Shown here: piece after piece, positions 53,367 to 63,173 of the stretch
Numbering within the stretch: position 1 is the stretch's first letter
How the letters are laid out: every line of letters starts with the position of its first letter
Origin: Psychrilyobacter piezotolerans
Lineage (GTDB): Bacteria; Fusobacteriota; Fusobacteriia; Fusobacteriales; Fusobacteriaceae
Assembly (NCBI RefSeq): GCF_003391055.1
Contig: NZ_QUAJ01000014.1
Location: 1 to 64,000, forward strand
DNA: 64,000 nucleotides
Direction of reading: 5' to 3'
Position numbers and translations under genes: made by a program
The notes under the pieces: generated by a model
What the model saw: the letters and a program-made list of their open reading frames with translations, nothing else
Told to the model about the DNA's origin: nothing
The model's database searches: none

Positions 53367-54797
53367 TTATTTAATAGTTAATACTTTTAAAGTATTTGTA
53401 GTTCCCGGCTTATATAACTCTTCACCACAAGATAATACCACTACATCTCCTGCTACAGCATCTATATATCTCTTAGATATAATTTGTGCAAATCCTTCAA
53501 ATGCTTCGATAGTCTTTACATTATCATCGATTGCTGAATCTGTATTCATCACTGGGTAAACACCCTTAGTCAGCATAAGCTGGTTAGCTGTAGTTTCATT
53601 GTTTGTAAGTGCTACTATATGTGCTGATGGGAAGTATTTTCTTAAGTTTCTAGCTGCTCTTCCAGTTTCAGTCGCTACGAAAATTAATTTAGCATTTAAC
53701 GTCTCTGCTACTTCTACAGTTCCTTTAGAAACTGCTTCAGTTATACTCATTTCACCTCTGAAGTCATGGTGAACATATCCCATTACTGAATCTGTTTTTC
53801 TACAGATTTGGGCCATAGTTGACACAGCTTCCACCGGGTATTTACCCTTAGCTGTTTCCCCTGAAAGCATTACTGCATCTGTTCCGTCTAGGATTGCATT
53901 GGCTACGTCTCCGGCTTCTGCTCTAGTTGGTCTTGGGTTTTGGATCATTGAATCTAACATTTGAGTTGCTGTGATTACCATCTTTCCAGCTTCGTTACAC
54001 TTGTCTATCATCATCTTTTGTGCAAATGGTACTTCTTCTACAGGTATCTCTACCCCTAGGTCTCCTCTGGCTACCATGATAGCATCAGATAATTCTAAGA
54101 TTTCATCAAAGTTGTCCACACCCTCTTGATTTTCTATCTTAGAAATAATTTGGATCTTAGCTCCTCCGTTATCATCTAAAACTTTTCTTACTGCTCTTAC
54201 ATCATCAGCTTTTCTGATAAATGAAGCTGCCACAAAGTCTACCCCTTGTTCGCAACCAAATTTAAGGTCATTGATATCTTTTTCTGATAATGCCGGTAAG
54301 TTTACAGATACACCTGGTAAGTTTACCCCTTTATTTTCTCCCAATGCTCCAGTATTATTTACAGTACAGATTACCTTGTCTCCGGTAACTTCTTTAACTG
54401 TAAGTCCTACTAAACCATCATCTAATAAGATTGTGTTTCCAGCTTTTAGATCTTCTGTTAATCCTTTATATGTAACTGCTGCTATATCCTTGTTTCCAAC
54501 GACAGTTTCATCAGTTGTAATTGTAAATTCCTGACCTGCTTCTAAGATTACGTCTTCTCCACCTTCTAATTTGATAGTTCTGATCTCAGGTCCCTTTGTA
54601 TCTAAAAGGATAGCTGCCATAATTCCAGTTTCCTTTATTACTTCTCTCATTGTATCTATTCTACCACCATGTTCAACATAGTTTCCATGGGAAAAATTTA
54701 ATCTCATTACATTCATTCCAGCTTTTAAAAGGCTGGTTAACATTTCCTTTGATTCTGATTTTGGACCAATGGTACATACGATTTTCGTTTTTTTCAT
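53367..54797 (-). CDS. pyk: Pyruvate kinase
   Basis: A 476-residue pyruvate kinase that makes ATP and pyruvate from phosphoenolpyruvate. The N-terminal [13 protein letters not shown], the active-site lysine in [10 protein letters not shown] near 221 and the metal-binding [10 protein letters not shown] and [10 protein letters not shown] segments are present. The length shows no extra C-terminal PEP-utiliser-like domain as found in Bacillus. Last gene of the accD-accA-pfkA-pyk operon, after a 58-bp gap. Confidence 0.97.
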   Translation of the reverse strand: MKKTKIVCTIGPKSESKEMLTSLLKAGMNVMRLNFSHGNYVEHGGRIDTMREVIKETGIMAAILLDTKGPEIRTIKLEGGEDVILEAGQEFTITTDETVVGNKDIAAVTYKGLTEDLKAGNTILLDDGLVGLTVKEVTGDKVICTVNNTGALGENKGVNLPGVSVNLPALSEKDINDLKFGCEQGVDFVAASFIRKADDVRAVRKVLDDNGGAKIQIISKIENQEGVDNFDEILELSDAIMVARGDLGVEIPVEEVPFAQKMMIDKCNEAGKMVITATQMLDSMIQNPRPTRAEAGDVANAILDGTDAVMLSGETAKGKYPVEAVSTMAQICRKTDSVMGYVHHDFRGEMSITEAVSKGTVEVAETLNAKLIFVATETGRAARNLRKYFPSAHIVALTNNETTANQLMLTKGVYPVMNTDSAIDDNVKTIEAFEGFAQIISKRYIDAVAGDVVVLSCGEELYKPGTTNTLKVLTIK

Positions 54798-54855
54798 TGC
54801 TTTCCTCCTGAATTTTTAAAAAATTATTATAAATGAGCTTCTGCTCAGCATTATA

Positions 54856-55824
54856 TTATTTGGTTAAGATATGAGCTAATTCTATATCTTTTCTTTTTTG
54901 AGTATTATCCACTATTCCATTCCATGCATAATCAATGAATTTTGTAGTTATCTTATTGCTCTCAGAACAAATCATCATTCCACTTTCTCCTGCCATAAGT
55001 TCTTTTACAGCCTTAGCACCCATTTTTGTTGCTAATACTCTGTCGAATGCAGATGGTGATCCCCCTCTCTGAATATGTCCTAATACAGTTATTCTCAGCT
55101 CTGTATCTACAATTTTCTTTAATTCATTTCCGATTTCATAGGCAGACCCCACTCCCTCAGAAACTAAGATAATATCATGTAATTTACCCATAGCTCTTCT
55201 CTCTTTTATAACATCAGCTATATCCTGTACAGTATCCTTTGCTTCCGGTATGAAGAACCCGTCTCCTCCAGCAGCTAAGGATGCATATAGTGCTAAATCT
55301 CCTGCATCTCTTCCCATTACTTCTACTAAATAAGTTCTCTCATGGGAAGTGGCAGTATCTCTCAACCTAACCATAGCTTCTATGATTATATTTAAAGTTG
55401 TATCATATCCAATGGTAAAATCTGTTCCGATTATATCATTATCTATTGTCCCTGGAATTCCAATAACCTTAATTCCATGTTCCTTGTATAAAAGATCTGC
55501 TCCATGAAATGATCCGTCTCCACCGATAACAATAAGACCCTCTATCTCATGAGCCTTTAAATTAGCTGCAGCAATTTTTCTTACTTCCGGATCTTTAAAT
55601 TCAGGCAGTCTGGCACTCAAAAGTACCGTTCCTCCCCTGTCTATAATTCCACTTACATCAGAACTAGTCATCTTAAAGATATCATTATCTACCATACCTT
55701 TATAACCTCTTCTTACTCCAAACACTTCTATTCCTTGGTAAAATGCAAACTTTGCTGCTGATCTAATGGCAGCATTCATCCCTGGTGCATCTCCTCCACT
55801 TGTTAATATGGCTATTTTTTTCAT
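54856..55824 (-). CDS. pfkA: 6-phosphofructokinase PfkA (ATP-dependent)
   Basis: A 322-residue tetrameric-type PFK-A. TSGGDAPGMNAA near 9-20 and GGDGSF near 103 bind ATP; PGTIDNDIIGTD near 125 holds the catalytic Asp. The GGDG glycine after the loop is the ATP-type, not the PPi-type, signature. ATG 55824 with AAGGGG upstream is preferred over the TTG at 55842. Coupling of glycolysis with the acetyl-CoA carboxylase subunits upstream also occurs in Bacillus. Confidence 0.96.
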   Translation of the reverse strand: MKKIAILTSGGDAPGMNAAIRSAAKFAFYQGIEVFGVRRGYKGMVDNDIFKMTSSDVSGIIDRGGTVLLSARLPEFKDPEVRKIAAANLKAHEIEGLIVIGGDGSFHGADLLYKEHGIKVIGIPGTIDNDIIGTDFTIGYDTTLNIIIEAMVRLRDTATSHERTYLVEVMGRDAGDLALYASLAAGGDGFFIPEAKDTVQDIADVIKERRAMGKLHDIILVSEGVGSAYEIGNELKKIVDTELRITVLGHIQRGGSPSAFDRVLATKMGAKAVKELMAGESGMMICSESNKITTKFIDYAWNGIVDNTQKRKDIELAHILTK

Positions 55825-55898
55825 ATCCAAACACCCCTTCAATATAACTTCTACGGTTATTTTCTAATAATTTAATAATTACTCAAGAGGTTTTTTAT

Positions 55899-56846
55899 CT
55901 ATACCCCTTGATTTACTTCACCCATTTTTCTAAATTTTTCATATCTATGATCTTTTAATTCCATCATAGGAAGATCTTTTATTTCTGCATATGCTTCCAA
56001 TACTTTTGTTTTTAAATTTTTAGCCATGACCTCATGATCCCTGTGAGCGCCCCCTAAAGGTTCCTCTATGATATCGTCTATTACCCCTAATTGTATCAAC
56101 TGCTTGGCTGATATTTTAAGGTCATTTGCTGCCTGTGATGCTCTTGAGGCATCTTTATATAAGATTGCTGCACATCCTTCCGGTGATATTACAGAATATA
56201 CACTGTTTTCAAGCATAAATACTCTATCTGCCACTCCCAGAGCCAATGCACCTCCAGATCCACCTTCTCCAATAACAACTGCTATAATCTGAGTTGATAA
56301 ACCGGCCATCTCCATAAGATTTCTGGCTATTGCTTCTCCCTGCCCATGTTTTTCTGCATCGATCCCCGGATATGCTCCAGCTGTATCTATCAGTGTTAAA
56401 ACCGGCAGTTTAAATCTTTCTGCTAACTTCATAAGACGAAGAGCTTTTCTATATCCTTCTGGGTTTGCCATTCCAAAGTTTCTATATATATTGGACTCCA
56501 TATCCCTGCCTTTTTGATGTCCGATTATTACAAATCTCTTTCCATCTATCTTTCCAATTCCTCCTACAATAGCCGGATCATCTTTAAATAATCTGTCTCC
56601 ATGCAGTTCTTCGAAATCTTCTACAATGTGTTCTATATAATCCAGAGTATATGGTCTCTTTGGATGTCTGGCTACCGACACCCTCTCCCACGAACTCAAA
56701 TTTTTATAAGTTTCCACTAACATCATTTCTTTTTCTGCCTTTAATTTCTCGATCTCAGCAGATAGATCGATCTCTTTCTCTTTAGAAAAATTTTCTAATT
56801 CAACTATTTTTATTTCTAACTCTTTTAATTTTTTTTCAAATTCCAT
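55899..56846 (-). CDS. accA: Acetyl-CoA carboxylase carboxyltransferase subunit alpha
   Basis: A 315-residue crotonase-fold subunit with an N-terminal coiled-coil (about 1-60) and the GHQKGRD, TLIDTAGAYPG and GEGGSGGALALG segments that bind the carboxyltransferase substrates. It pairs with AccD to carboxylate acetyl-CoA for fatty-acid synthesis. ATG 56846 is used because GGGGG precedes it; the TTG at 56873 would overlap accD by 11 bp. Confidence 0.96.
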   Translation of the reverse strand: MEFEKKLKELEIKIVELENFSKEKEIDLSAEIEKLKAEKEMMLVETYKNLSSWERVSVARHPKRPYTLDYIEHIVEDFEELHGDRLFKDDPAIVGGIGKIDGKRFVIIGHQKGRDMESNIYRNFGMANPEGYRKALRLMKLAERFKLPVLTLIDTAGAYPGIDAEKHGQGEAIARNLMEMAGLSTQIIAVVIGEGGSGGALALGVADRVFMLENSVYSVISPEGCAAILYKDASRASQAANDLKISAKQLIQLGVIDDIIEEPLGGAHRDHEVMAKNLKTKVLEAYAEIKDLPMMELKDHRYEKFRKMGEVNQGV

Positions 56847-56862
56847 ATTATTAACCCCCGAA

Positions 56863-57744
56863 TTATAGTCCAAATAAATTATCTAATACCCTATGTACAG
56901 TTTTTTTCAAGTCTTCCCTCTTAGCAATGATATCCACCATTCCACATTCTTGGACGAATTCACTCAATTGAAACCCTTCAGGTAATTTTTGTTTTATTGT
57001 CTGTTCTATAACTCTAGGTCCTGCAAATCCTATTAGAGCTTTTGGCTCACTGATGATTACATCTCCTAACATGGCAAATGATGCAGTTACTCCTCCAGTA
57101 GTTGGATCTACCGGAATAGATATAAATGGTATCCCCTTTTCACGAAGTCTGTCCAACGCCGCAGAAGTTTTCGCCATCTGCATAAGTGATAAGATCCCCT
57201 CATGCATCCTAGCCCCTCCGGAAGTTGCTACTACTATTACAGGTATCTTTCTTTCGACACCTCTTTCAATTGCACGGGTTATCTTTTCCCCTACAACTGT
57301 TCCCATACTTCCACCTAAAAAAGAAAAATCCATGGCAGCTATACTGACTTCCATCCCAAACATCTTTCCGATTCCAGAGATAACTCCTTCTTTTAATTTA
57401 GTCTTTATCTTTGCATTTTCTATTTTTTCTGCATAATCAGGAAATTTAAGGGGATCTCTTGTAGACAGGTCTACGTCAAACTCCTCAAAAGTATCCTTAT
57501 CTATCAACAATTCAATCCTTTGCTTTCCACTCATCTTGAAGTAGTTGTCACAATTCGGACATCTCATCTCATTTTTTTTGATATCTTTTTTGTAGATTAT
57601 TTCATTGCACCCAGGGCACTTAACCCACAGCCCTGATCCTGTTATATTCGGCTCCACCTTTTTAGGTTCTTCCTTTTTTTCTACCTTTTTTTTCTCAATC
57701 TTCAATGTAGCGTATTTTTTTTTATTAATAGAGAAAATACCCAT
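56863..57744 (-). CDS. accD: Acetyl-CoA carboxylase carboxyltransferase subunit beta
   Basis: A 293-residue subunit with an N-terminal zinc ribbon (CPGC ... CPNC near residues 43-66) and a crotonase-type catalytic domain with ATSGGARMHEG near 175. It begins the operon. ATG 57744 lies 10 bases after AGGAGG; GTG 57753 is adjacent to it and unlikely. The ribbon can bind nucleic acid in E. coli AccD. Confidence 0.96.
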   Translation of the reverse strand: MGIFSINKKKYATLKIEKKKVEKKEEPKKVEPNITGSGLWVKCPGCNEIIYKKDIKKNEMRCPNCDNYFKMSGKQRIELLIDKDTFEEFDVDLSTRDPLKFPDYAEKIENAKIKTKLKEGVISGIGKMFGMEVSIAAMDFSFLGGSMGTVVGEKITRAIERGVERKIPVIVVATSGGARMHEGILSLMQMAKTSAALDRLREKGIPFISIPVDPTTGGVTASFAMLGDVIISEPKALIGFAGPRVIEQTIKQKLPEGFQLSEFVQECGMVDIIAKREDLKKTVHRVLDNLFGL

Positions 57745-58156
57745 TAACTTCACTCCTCCTAGTTAGTAAAACTAAATACAAGACTTTTACGCCTATTATA
57801 AATTTTACTAGATTTTATATATTATTGCAATCTTCCCATTGCGTCATTATTGTTATTTTACCATATAATCTTGTTTAATTTTTACTCAAAACAAAAAAAG
57901 TATCTTTTTTGCAGAATAAGTTATTTTTTTTACTTTTTTTCTTCCACCCCATTAAGAAAAAGTACAGATATATAATATAATTACAACTGTTATTATACAC
58001 TATTTTATGCTTTTTTTGTATCTCTATCTTTTCCCCTTTATATCATTAGGGAGATTGACATTTACAGATTAGAATTATATACTTTAGTGACAACTGAACT
58101 TTCGCGATGATGTACGCATTAAAACATCAATTATAATAAATTTTTAGGAGGCTTTT
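57745..58156. other. Divergent spacer between accD and the LPP20-like lipoprotein
   Basis: No gene is visible in this 412-bp gap. A TAGTAAAA/TTTTACTA inverted repeat (57764-57771 and 57803-57810) lies in the accD leader and may be an operator for fatty-acid control. The plus side has the promoter at 58055. The rest is AT-rich without other signals. Confidence 0.45.
58055..58083 (+). promoter_or_regulatory. Promoter of the LPP20-like lipoprotein gene
   Basis: TTGACA (58055-58060) and TATACT (58078-58083) with 17-bp spacing, 74 bp before the ATG at 58157. Confidence 0.85.
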
Positions 58157-58840
58157 ATGAAAAATAAGTTAAAGATAATTTTTCTCTCTGGATTAATCCT
58201 ATCTTTAGGAGCGTGTACCAACATTCAAGATACATTTACAGGTACTCCTACATATACAGAGATTGAAAAAACTAATTTCAACGTGCAGGAAGAAACACAA
58301 TTATTTGCCATGGGCAGCTATAAAGTAAATGAAAGCGGAACTGCTGTGGCTAAAATGAGAGCAGAAGAGGAAGCGGAAATATCTTTAAAGAAACAAATTT
58401 TCACCGAGACTACAAATGTATTAAATTCATTTTTTAATGAGATCCACACTAAAAATATCGTAATCTCCAAAAGCACCACCAGTGATCTGGCTAATCTAGT
58501 TTCATCCCAGCTGATAAAGGATGCTGTTACGACAAACTCTTGGAACAATGAGGGCAGGGAATTTATTGTTTTAGCTATAGATAAAAACAAAATTCCTGAA
58601 AAAGCAAAGGGGATCTTTGTTACCCACCTTGAAGGTATTATTGATGATCTAGACGGGGCTATTAATAAAGTTTCTGCAGAATACTTGGAAATAGCCAACC
58701 CTCCTGTTGTCGTTGCAGCTGAAGAAACTCCTGAAGCTGAAGTTATAGATAAAACAGAAAATATAGAATCTAACGATCCTGTAGAAAATTCAAGTTCAGA
58801 CAAAAATGCTGAACCAGAAGTATTTTTAGATGACTTTTAA
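58157..58840 (+). CDS. LPP20-like lipoprotein
   Basis: A 227-residue lipoprotein: signal peptide with lipobox LGAC (acylated C20), then a domain with the pattern of LPP20 lipoproteins (ESGTAVAKMRAEEEAEISLKKQI, WNNEGREFIVLAIDK), and an acidic, low-complexity C-terminal tail (EETPEAEVIDKTENIES). It is probably surface- or outer-membrane-associated. It is monocistronic between its own promoter and a bidirectional terminator. Function is not established. Confidence 0.8.
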   Translation: MKNKLKIIFLSGLILSLGACTNIQDTFTGTPTYTEIEKTNFNVQEETQLFAMGSYKVNESGTAVAKMRAEEEAEISLKKQIFTETTNVLNSFFNEIHTKNIVISKSTTSDLANLVSSQLIKDAVTTNSWNNEGREFIVLAIDKNKIPEKAKGIFVTHLEGIIDDLDGAINKVSAEYLEIANPPVVVAAEETPEAEVIDKTENIESNDPVENSSSDKNAEPEVFLDDF

Positions 58841-58850
58841 ATAATATGGT

Positions 58851-58887
58851 AACTAAAAAATGGAAGCCTGGCTTCCATTTTTTAGTT
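58851..58887. terminator. Bidirectional terminator, 17-bp stem
   Basis: AACTAAAAAATGGAAGC and its exact complement flank a CTG loop, giving T-runs on both strands. It separates the lipoprotein gene from the convergent rodA operon. Confidence 0.95.
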
Positions 58888-58950
58888 ACTATATGTAATT
58901 TTTTTGACCATTTTTCCAAACAGTCATTTCCTTTATTGAGGTAAAAAAAA

Positions 58951-60063
58951 TTAATATTTATCACTATGAACTTTTACACTCTGAACTATCCCCAGCATCA
59001 TAAAGGTAAATATATATGAACTCCCGCCATAACTCATCAGGAGAAGCGGCAAGCCCGTTACCGGCATAATACCTATTATCATTCCTAAATTTACTGTGGT
59101 ATGGAAGAATATTATGGCAGCTACTCCATAACAAATCAGCCTGCCATATTCGTCCTTGGAGCTATTACCTATCCGGACTATATTATAGATAAGGGAATAA
59201 TATAAGACTAATAATATCACCCCTCCTGCAAACCCTGTTTCTTCTAAAAAAACAGCAGCTATAAAGTCTGTATGGGATTCCGGTAAGAATTTAAGTTTAC
59301 TCTGGGTTCCCTGGAATAAGCCCTTCCCAGATAAGCCCCCTGAACCTACTGCTATCATGGACTGAGTTACATTCCACCCGCTTCCCAAAAGATCACTTTC
59401 AGGATTTAAAAATGTTAATATCCTTGTCTGCTGATATTCTTTTAAAAGAAAAAAATATGCAAAGGGAACAAAGACTACCAGACTTCCAAGCATTATGATT
59501 ATTGTTTTGAGATCTATTCCGTGAACAAATATCAATACTCCAAATATTGCCACCAGTGTAAGAGAGGTTCCCAGGTCCGGTTGTTTTAATATCAGTATAA
59601 ATATAGGAAGAATATGAACTCCGGCCTTGATCACATCTTTTAGGCCTGAAAAACTACTTTTATACCTATTCACCAGGAGAGCTGAAAATGTTAACACCAT
59701 AAAGATCTTTGCAAACTCCGAAGGCTGCAAGTTCATAAACCCCAGGTCTATCCATCTTTTAGCTCCTAATTTACTTACTCCAAATGCAAAAACAGCCAGT
59801 AGAGAGAGCAGACTTACCCCATAAATCAGTCTGGAGTATCGCCTGTACAGTTTGAAATCAATCATAGAAAATACAAAATATACCACGATCCCCAAAAGGA
59901 GCCAAATCAGATCTTTCTTTAAAAAAGAAGTGGTTTTGGTGTAGGTTGCGCTATATATTGAAAATGCACTGATTACCGCTATCAATAAAGCATTTAATAA
60001 AATTCTATAACTCATTTTTTTTACTTTTTTGATCAAAACTCTTATATCTCTATTATTTTTCAT
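58951..60063 (-). CDS. rodA: Rod-shape peptidoglycan polymerase RodA
   Basis: A 370-residue SEDS-family glycosyltransferase with about ten membrane helices. NLQPSEFAKI near 118, the SESHTDFIAA-like ESHTDFIAAVF near 270 and LLMSYGGSS near 345 are family segments. It polymerises glycan strands in the elongasome. ATG 60063 lies 6 bases after AGGTGG; GTG 60072 overlaps that site. It follows dut by 25 bp. FtsW is the alternative, but the absence of division genes favours RodA. Confidence 0.92.
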   Translation of the reverse strand: MKNNRDIRVLIKKVKKMSYRILLNALLIAVISAFSIYSATYTKTTSFLKKDLIWLLLGIVVYFVFSMIDFKLYRRYSRLIYGVSLLSLLAVFAFGVSKLGAKRWIDLGFMNLQPSEFAKIFMVLTFSALLVNRYKSSFSGLKDVIKAGVHILPIFILILKQPDLGTSLTLVAIFGVLIFVHGIDLKTIIIMLGSLVVFVPFAYFFLLKEYQQTRILTFLNPESDLLGSGWNVTQSMIAVGSGGLSGKGLFQGTQSKLKFLPESHTDFIAAVFLEETGFAGGVILLVLYYSLIYNIVRIGNSSKDEYGRLICYGVAAIIFFHTTVNLGMIIGIMPVTGLPLLLMSYGGSSYIFTFMMLGIVQSVKVHSDKY

Positions 60064-60088
60064 TTTTTCCACCTATCTATAATTATTA

Positions 60089-60529
60089 CTATTTCCCTGT
60101 ATGACCAAATCCACCTGTAGATCTTTTGCTTTTTTCCACCTTATCCGTTTCAACAAATTCCATCTTATAGACCTTTTGAAGGACAAGCTGCCCAATTCTT
60201 TCCATGGGATTTATAGTGTACTCATCCGAACTGAGGTTGATCAGGATTATCCCTACCTCTCCTCTGTAATCTGAATCTATGGTTCCAGGAGAGTTTACCA
60301 GGGTTATTCCATGTTTCATTGCCAGCCCGCTTCTAGGCCTTACCTGAACCTCATACCCAAATGGTATCTCCATGACAATCCCAGTAGGAATCAACTGCCT
60401 TTCCAAACTTTTTAGAGTTACAGGTTTTTCAATATGGGCACATACATCCATTCCAGCTGCACCATCTGTCATATATTTTGGAAGGGCTACACCTTCCTCC
60501 GTTATTATCTTGACTTCTACTTTTTTCAT
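60089..60529 (-). CDS. dut: Deoxyuridine triphosphatase Dut
   Basis: A 146-residue trimeric dUTPase that hydrolyses dUTP to dUMP. The five motifs are visible: DGAAGMD, RPRSGLA, NSPGTIDSDYRGE, RIGQLVLQ and STGGFGHTG. The catalytic Asp is in motif 3 or its neighbour as in the family. It lies just upstream of rodA. Confidence 0.97.
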   Translation of the reverse strand: MKKVEVKIITEEGVALPKYMTDGAAGMDVCAHIEKPVTLKSLERQLIPTGIVMEIPFGYEVQVRPRSGLAMKHGITLVNSPGTIDSDYRGEVGIILINLSSDEYTINPMERIGQLVLQKVYKMEFVETDKVEKSKRSTGGFGHTGK

Positions 60530-60864
60530 AAGTTTTTTCTCCTTTTGCCACTAATCTACACCAATTAAAATTAAAAATCTTTGCCACTGATTACACAGAT
60601 TTCGTTTTTTGAATCACCAATTGCACGAATTTTTAAATTTTATAGCTGCATCACAGAAGTTTACCACTTTTCGTGATGCATTTAAATCTATTTATTTAAA
60701 CAATAGAGAGATTTAATACTCGTATATTTTTAGTGTCATTCGTGACTAAAGTTTTTTCATCTGATTCTTCATTGTTAATTCATAATTGATAATTGATAAT
60801 TTTTCTAATCTCTGCAGTATCTGTATCGAAAATAATTTCCAATTTTCAGTTTAAAGCTTTAACT
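60530..60864. repeat. Spacer between the M16 peptidase gene and dut with dispersed repeats
   Basis: No gene is visible. TTTTGCCACTAATCTACACC (60543-60562), TTTGCCACTGATTACACAGATTT (60580-60602) and TTGCACGAATTTTT are tandem relatives of words at 50681, 48441 and 18361. A TGCATCAC/GTGATGCA inverted repeat is at 60647-60680. The dut start may be transcribed from within here. Confidence 0.6.
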
Positions 60865-62085
60865 TTATACATCCCCTAAGATAGTATATGAATAATATTC
60901 CTCAGAGAAAACTTTATTCGCCACCTCTTTTATATCCTCGCAGCTTATCTTCTCGATTTCTTCTATAGTTTCCTCAACCGTTTTTATCCTTCCATAGGTC
61001 AGGTATGAGTTGGCCAACCTGCTCATCCTGGCCCTGCTGTTTTCCAGACCAAAGGTCAATGAACTTAAAAATTGGTTCTTTGATCTCTCCAGCTCTTTTT
61101 CGGTAACACTATTTTTCTTTATCTCCTCAAATTCCTCCAGAACTATCTGAATTACTTCATTATAGTCTTTAGGTGTTGTCCCGGCATAGATGGTAAATAA
61201 CCCGCCTTCTCTGAAGTTTGACATATAACTGTAGATTGAGTAAGCCAATCCACGATCTTCCCTTATCTTTTGAAATAATCTGGAACTCATATTTCCGGCT
61301 AATATATTAGAGATTATAGAATATTTATACCTGTCTTCATCTAAGTAGGAAATTCCTTTAGTGTTTATACATAGGTGGACCTGACTCATCTCTTTTTTAG
61401 AAACCTTTTTTCCGGAGTTTATTCTCATGGAAAATTCCCTGGGTATTTGAGTTTCTTTTTTCTCTATACTACCCATGGTATCCTCTAACATCTCCATAAC
61501 TTTATCTATATCCATATTTCCAGCTAAAGATATTACCATATTTTCCGGTGTATATCTCCTATTGAAATAATCCACTAAGATCTCTCTGCTGATCCCGTTT
61601 ACACTTTCAATACTCCCTAAAACTATGTTAGATTGGTCTCCGGAGATAGCAAATGTAGAATTTATATCATGCACTTTTTCCTCTGGGATATCCTCATACA
61701 TATTTATCTCTTCAATCACAACCTTCTTTTCTTTTTCCAGGTTTTCATCTGAAAAAGTAGAATTTAAAAACATATCCGATAAGATATCTACCCCCACTTC
61801 CAGCCTGGAAGACAGCAGCTGTATATAATAAGCTGTGGTTTCCTTTCCGGTATATGCATTTATATTTCCGCCCACATCATCTATCTCTTCCGATAGTTCC
61901 TTAGCCGTCCTTCTGCTGGTTCCCTTGAACATCATATGTTCTAAAAGATGAGATACACCGTATTCACCGGCCTTTTCATCTTTTGATCCGGTTCCTACAA
62001 AGATTCCTATGGTTACCGATTGTATCCCGTCTATCTTATCAAAAAAAACAGGAATTCCGTTTTTTAATTTTTTTTCTATTATCAT
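60865..62085 (-). CDS. M16-family zinc metallopeptidase
   Basis: A 406-residue M16B peptidase. The inverted zinc motif HLLEHMMFKGT (HxxEH) is near 47-57, with the distal Glu about 75 residues later in the VIEEINMYED segment. The second, inactive-type domain starts near 210. Related proteins are the Bacillus YmxG/MlpA and mitochondrial processing peptidase. It is encoded 11 bp after lptG. Substrate unknown; it is cytoplasmic or, less likely, exported without a signal peptide. Confidence 0.92.
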   Translation of the reverse strand: MIIEKKLKNGIPVFFDKIDGIQSVTIGIFVGTGSKDEKAGEYGVSHLLEHMMFKGTSRRTAKELSEEIDDVGGNINAYTGKETTAYYIQLLSSRLEVGVDILSDMFLNSTFSDENLEKEKKVVIEEINMYEDIPEEKVHDINSTFAISGDQSNIVLGSIESVNGISREILVDYFNRRYTPENMVISLAGNMDIDKVMEMLEDTMGSIEKKETQIPREFSMRINSGKKVSKKEMSQVHLCINTKGISYLDEDRYKYSIISNILAGNMSSRLFQKIREDRGLAYSIYSYMSNFREGGLFTIYAGTTPKDYNEVIQIVLEEFEEIKKNSVTEKELERSKNQFLSSLTFGLENSRARMSRLANSYLTYGRIKTVEETIEEIEKISCEDIKEVANKVFSEEYYSYTILGDV

Positions 62086-62096
62086 AATTTCTCTCC

Positions 62097-63173
62097 TTAA
62101 TATTCTGCCTTATTCATTGCAATCATCCCTATACCTGTAAAGATAAGATTAGGCATCCATGCTCCAATAAGGGGAGACAAGATTCCTCCCATAGCTATGG
62201 CTTCGAAACTAGCCTGGACAATATAATAACCATAACCAAAAGCAATACTGAGGGCTATATTTATAGCCGATGAACCTCTTACATATCTGCTTCCAAGAGA
62301 CAGACCTAAGATTCCTATGACTACACAGGCAAATGGATAAGCTATCCTCTTATGGAATTCCACTTCAAATTCCTTGGATTCTCCTCCAGTTTTACGGAGA
62401 AGTTCAGCTACCTTTCTCAATTCTGTTAAACTTAATTCATCTTTTCTGTATTTAGGAGTCAGAAATAATTTTGGAGCATCTTTTAATTCCGAGTTTCTAT
62501 AAACATTATGATAGACTACTGTTTTTTCCTCTATCTTATTTTCATTGGCTTCATCTAACTCCCATCTGCCGTAGGCAGTATATCTTGCTGACTTAGCCGT
62601 GATTATAGATTTTATAGCATCAAAATTCTCCGTTAAAATTACAATTTCTACTCCATGGGCTATATTTGTCTCTCTATTTATATAGTCAAAATGATAGATA
62701 TAATCTCCATTTCCCCTAAGGTATACATCATTTTTTTCTGCTGGGATCCTATCTTCATCTATCTGGTTTTTTCTTTTTAACTCACGAGCTACCTTTAATC
62801 CTTTTGGCTGTAAGGAATTACTGATATAAAAAACTCCTCCTGCCATGATAAATGCAGCAATTATAGGCAGGAGAACTATCCTTCTAAAACTGATCCCGGA
62901 AGTTTTTAGAGCTATCACCTCTAAACTGCTGGCCATCTTATTTATTGTTATTAATCCGCCTAATAGTGCTCCCAGAGGGGATACCTGTACCAGTATCCCA
63001 GGAATCAATGCAGCCATATATCTGGCACCTTCAATAGTTGTCATCCTCCCGGAGGTAACATAGTTTATAACTTTGAAGATCTGAGATATAACAAAAATCC
63101 CTATAAAAGCAAAGAGGGATAATAGAACTGACTTTATAAATTTAACTATTATATATCTGTCTATTTTTTTCAT
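62097..63173 (-). CDS. lptG: Lipopolysaccharide export permease LptG (YjgQ family)
   Basis: A 358-residue LptF/LptG-family permease with six membrane helices (three N-terminal, three C-terminal) around a central periplasmic jellyroll domain (about 110-260). It extracts lipopolysaccharide from the inner membrane with LptF and the LptB ATPase. Its stop is followed closely by the M16 gene. LptF and LptG are hard to tell apart; order (second of the pair) suggests LptG. Confidence 0.88.
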   Translation of the reverse strand: MKKIDRYIIVKFIKSVLLSLFAFIGIFVISQIFKVINYVTSGRMTTIEGARYMAALIPGILVQVSPLGALLGGLITINKMASSLEVIALKTSGISFRRIVLLPIIAAFIMAGGVFYISNSLQPKGLKVARELKRKNQIDEDRIPAEKNDVYLRGNGDYIYHFDYINRETNIAHGVEIVILTENFDAIKSIITAKSARYTAYGRWELDEANENKIEEKTVVYHNVYRNSELKDAPKLFLTPKYRKDELSLTELRKVAELLRKTGGESKEFEVEFHKRIAYPFACVVIGILGLSLGSRYVRGSSAINIALSIAFGYGYYIVQASFEAIAMGGILSPLIGAWMPNLIFTGIGMIAMNKAEY

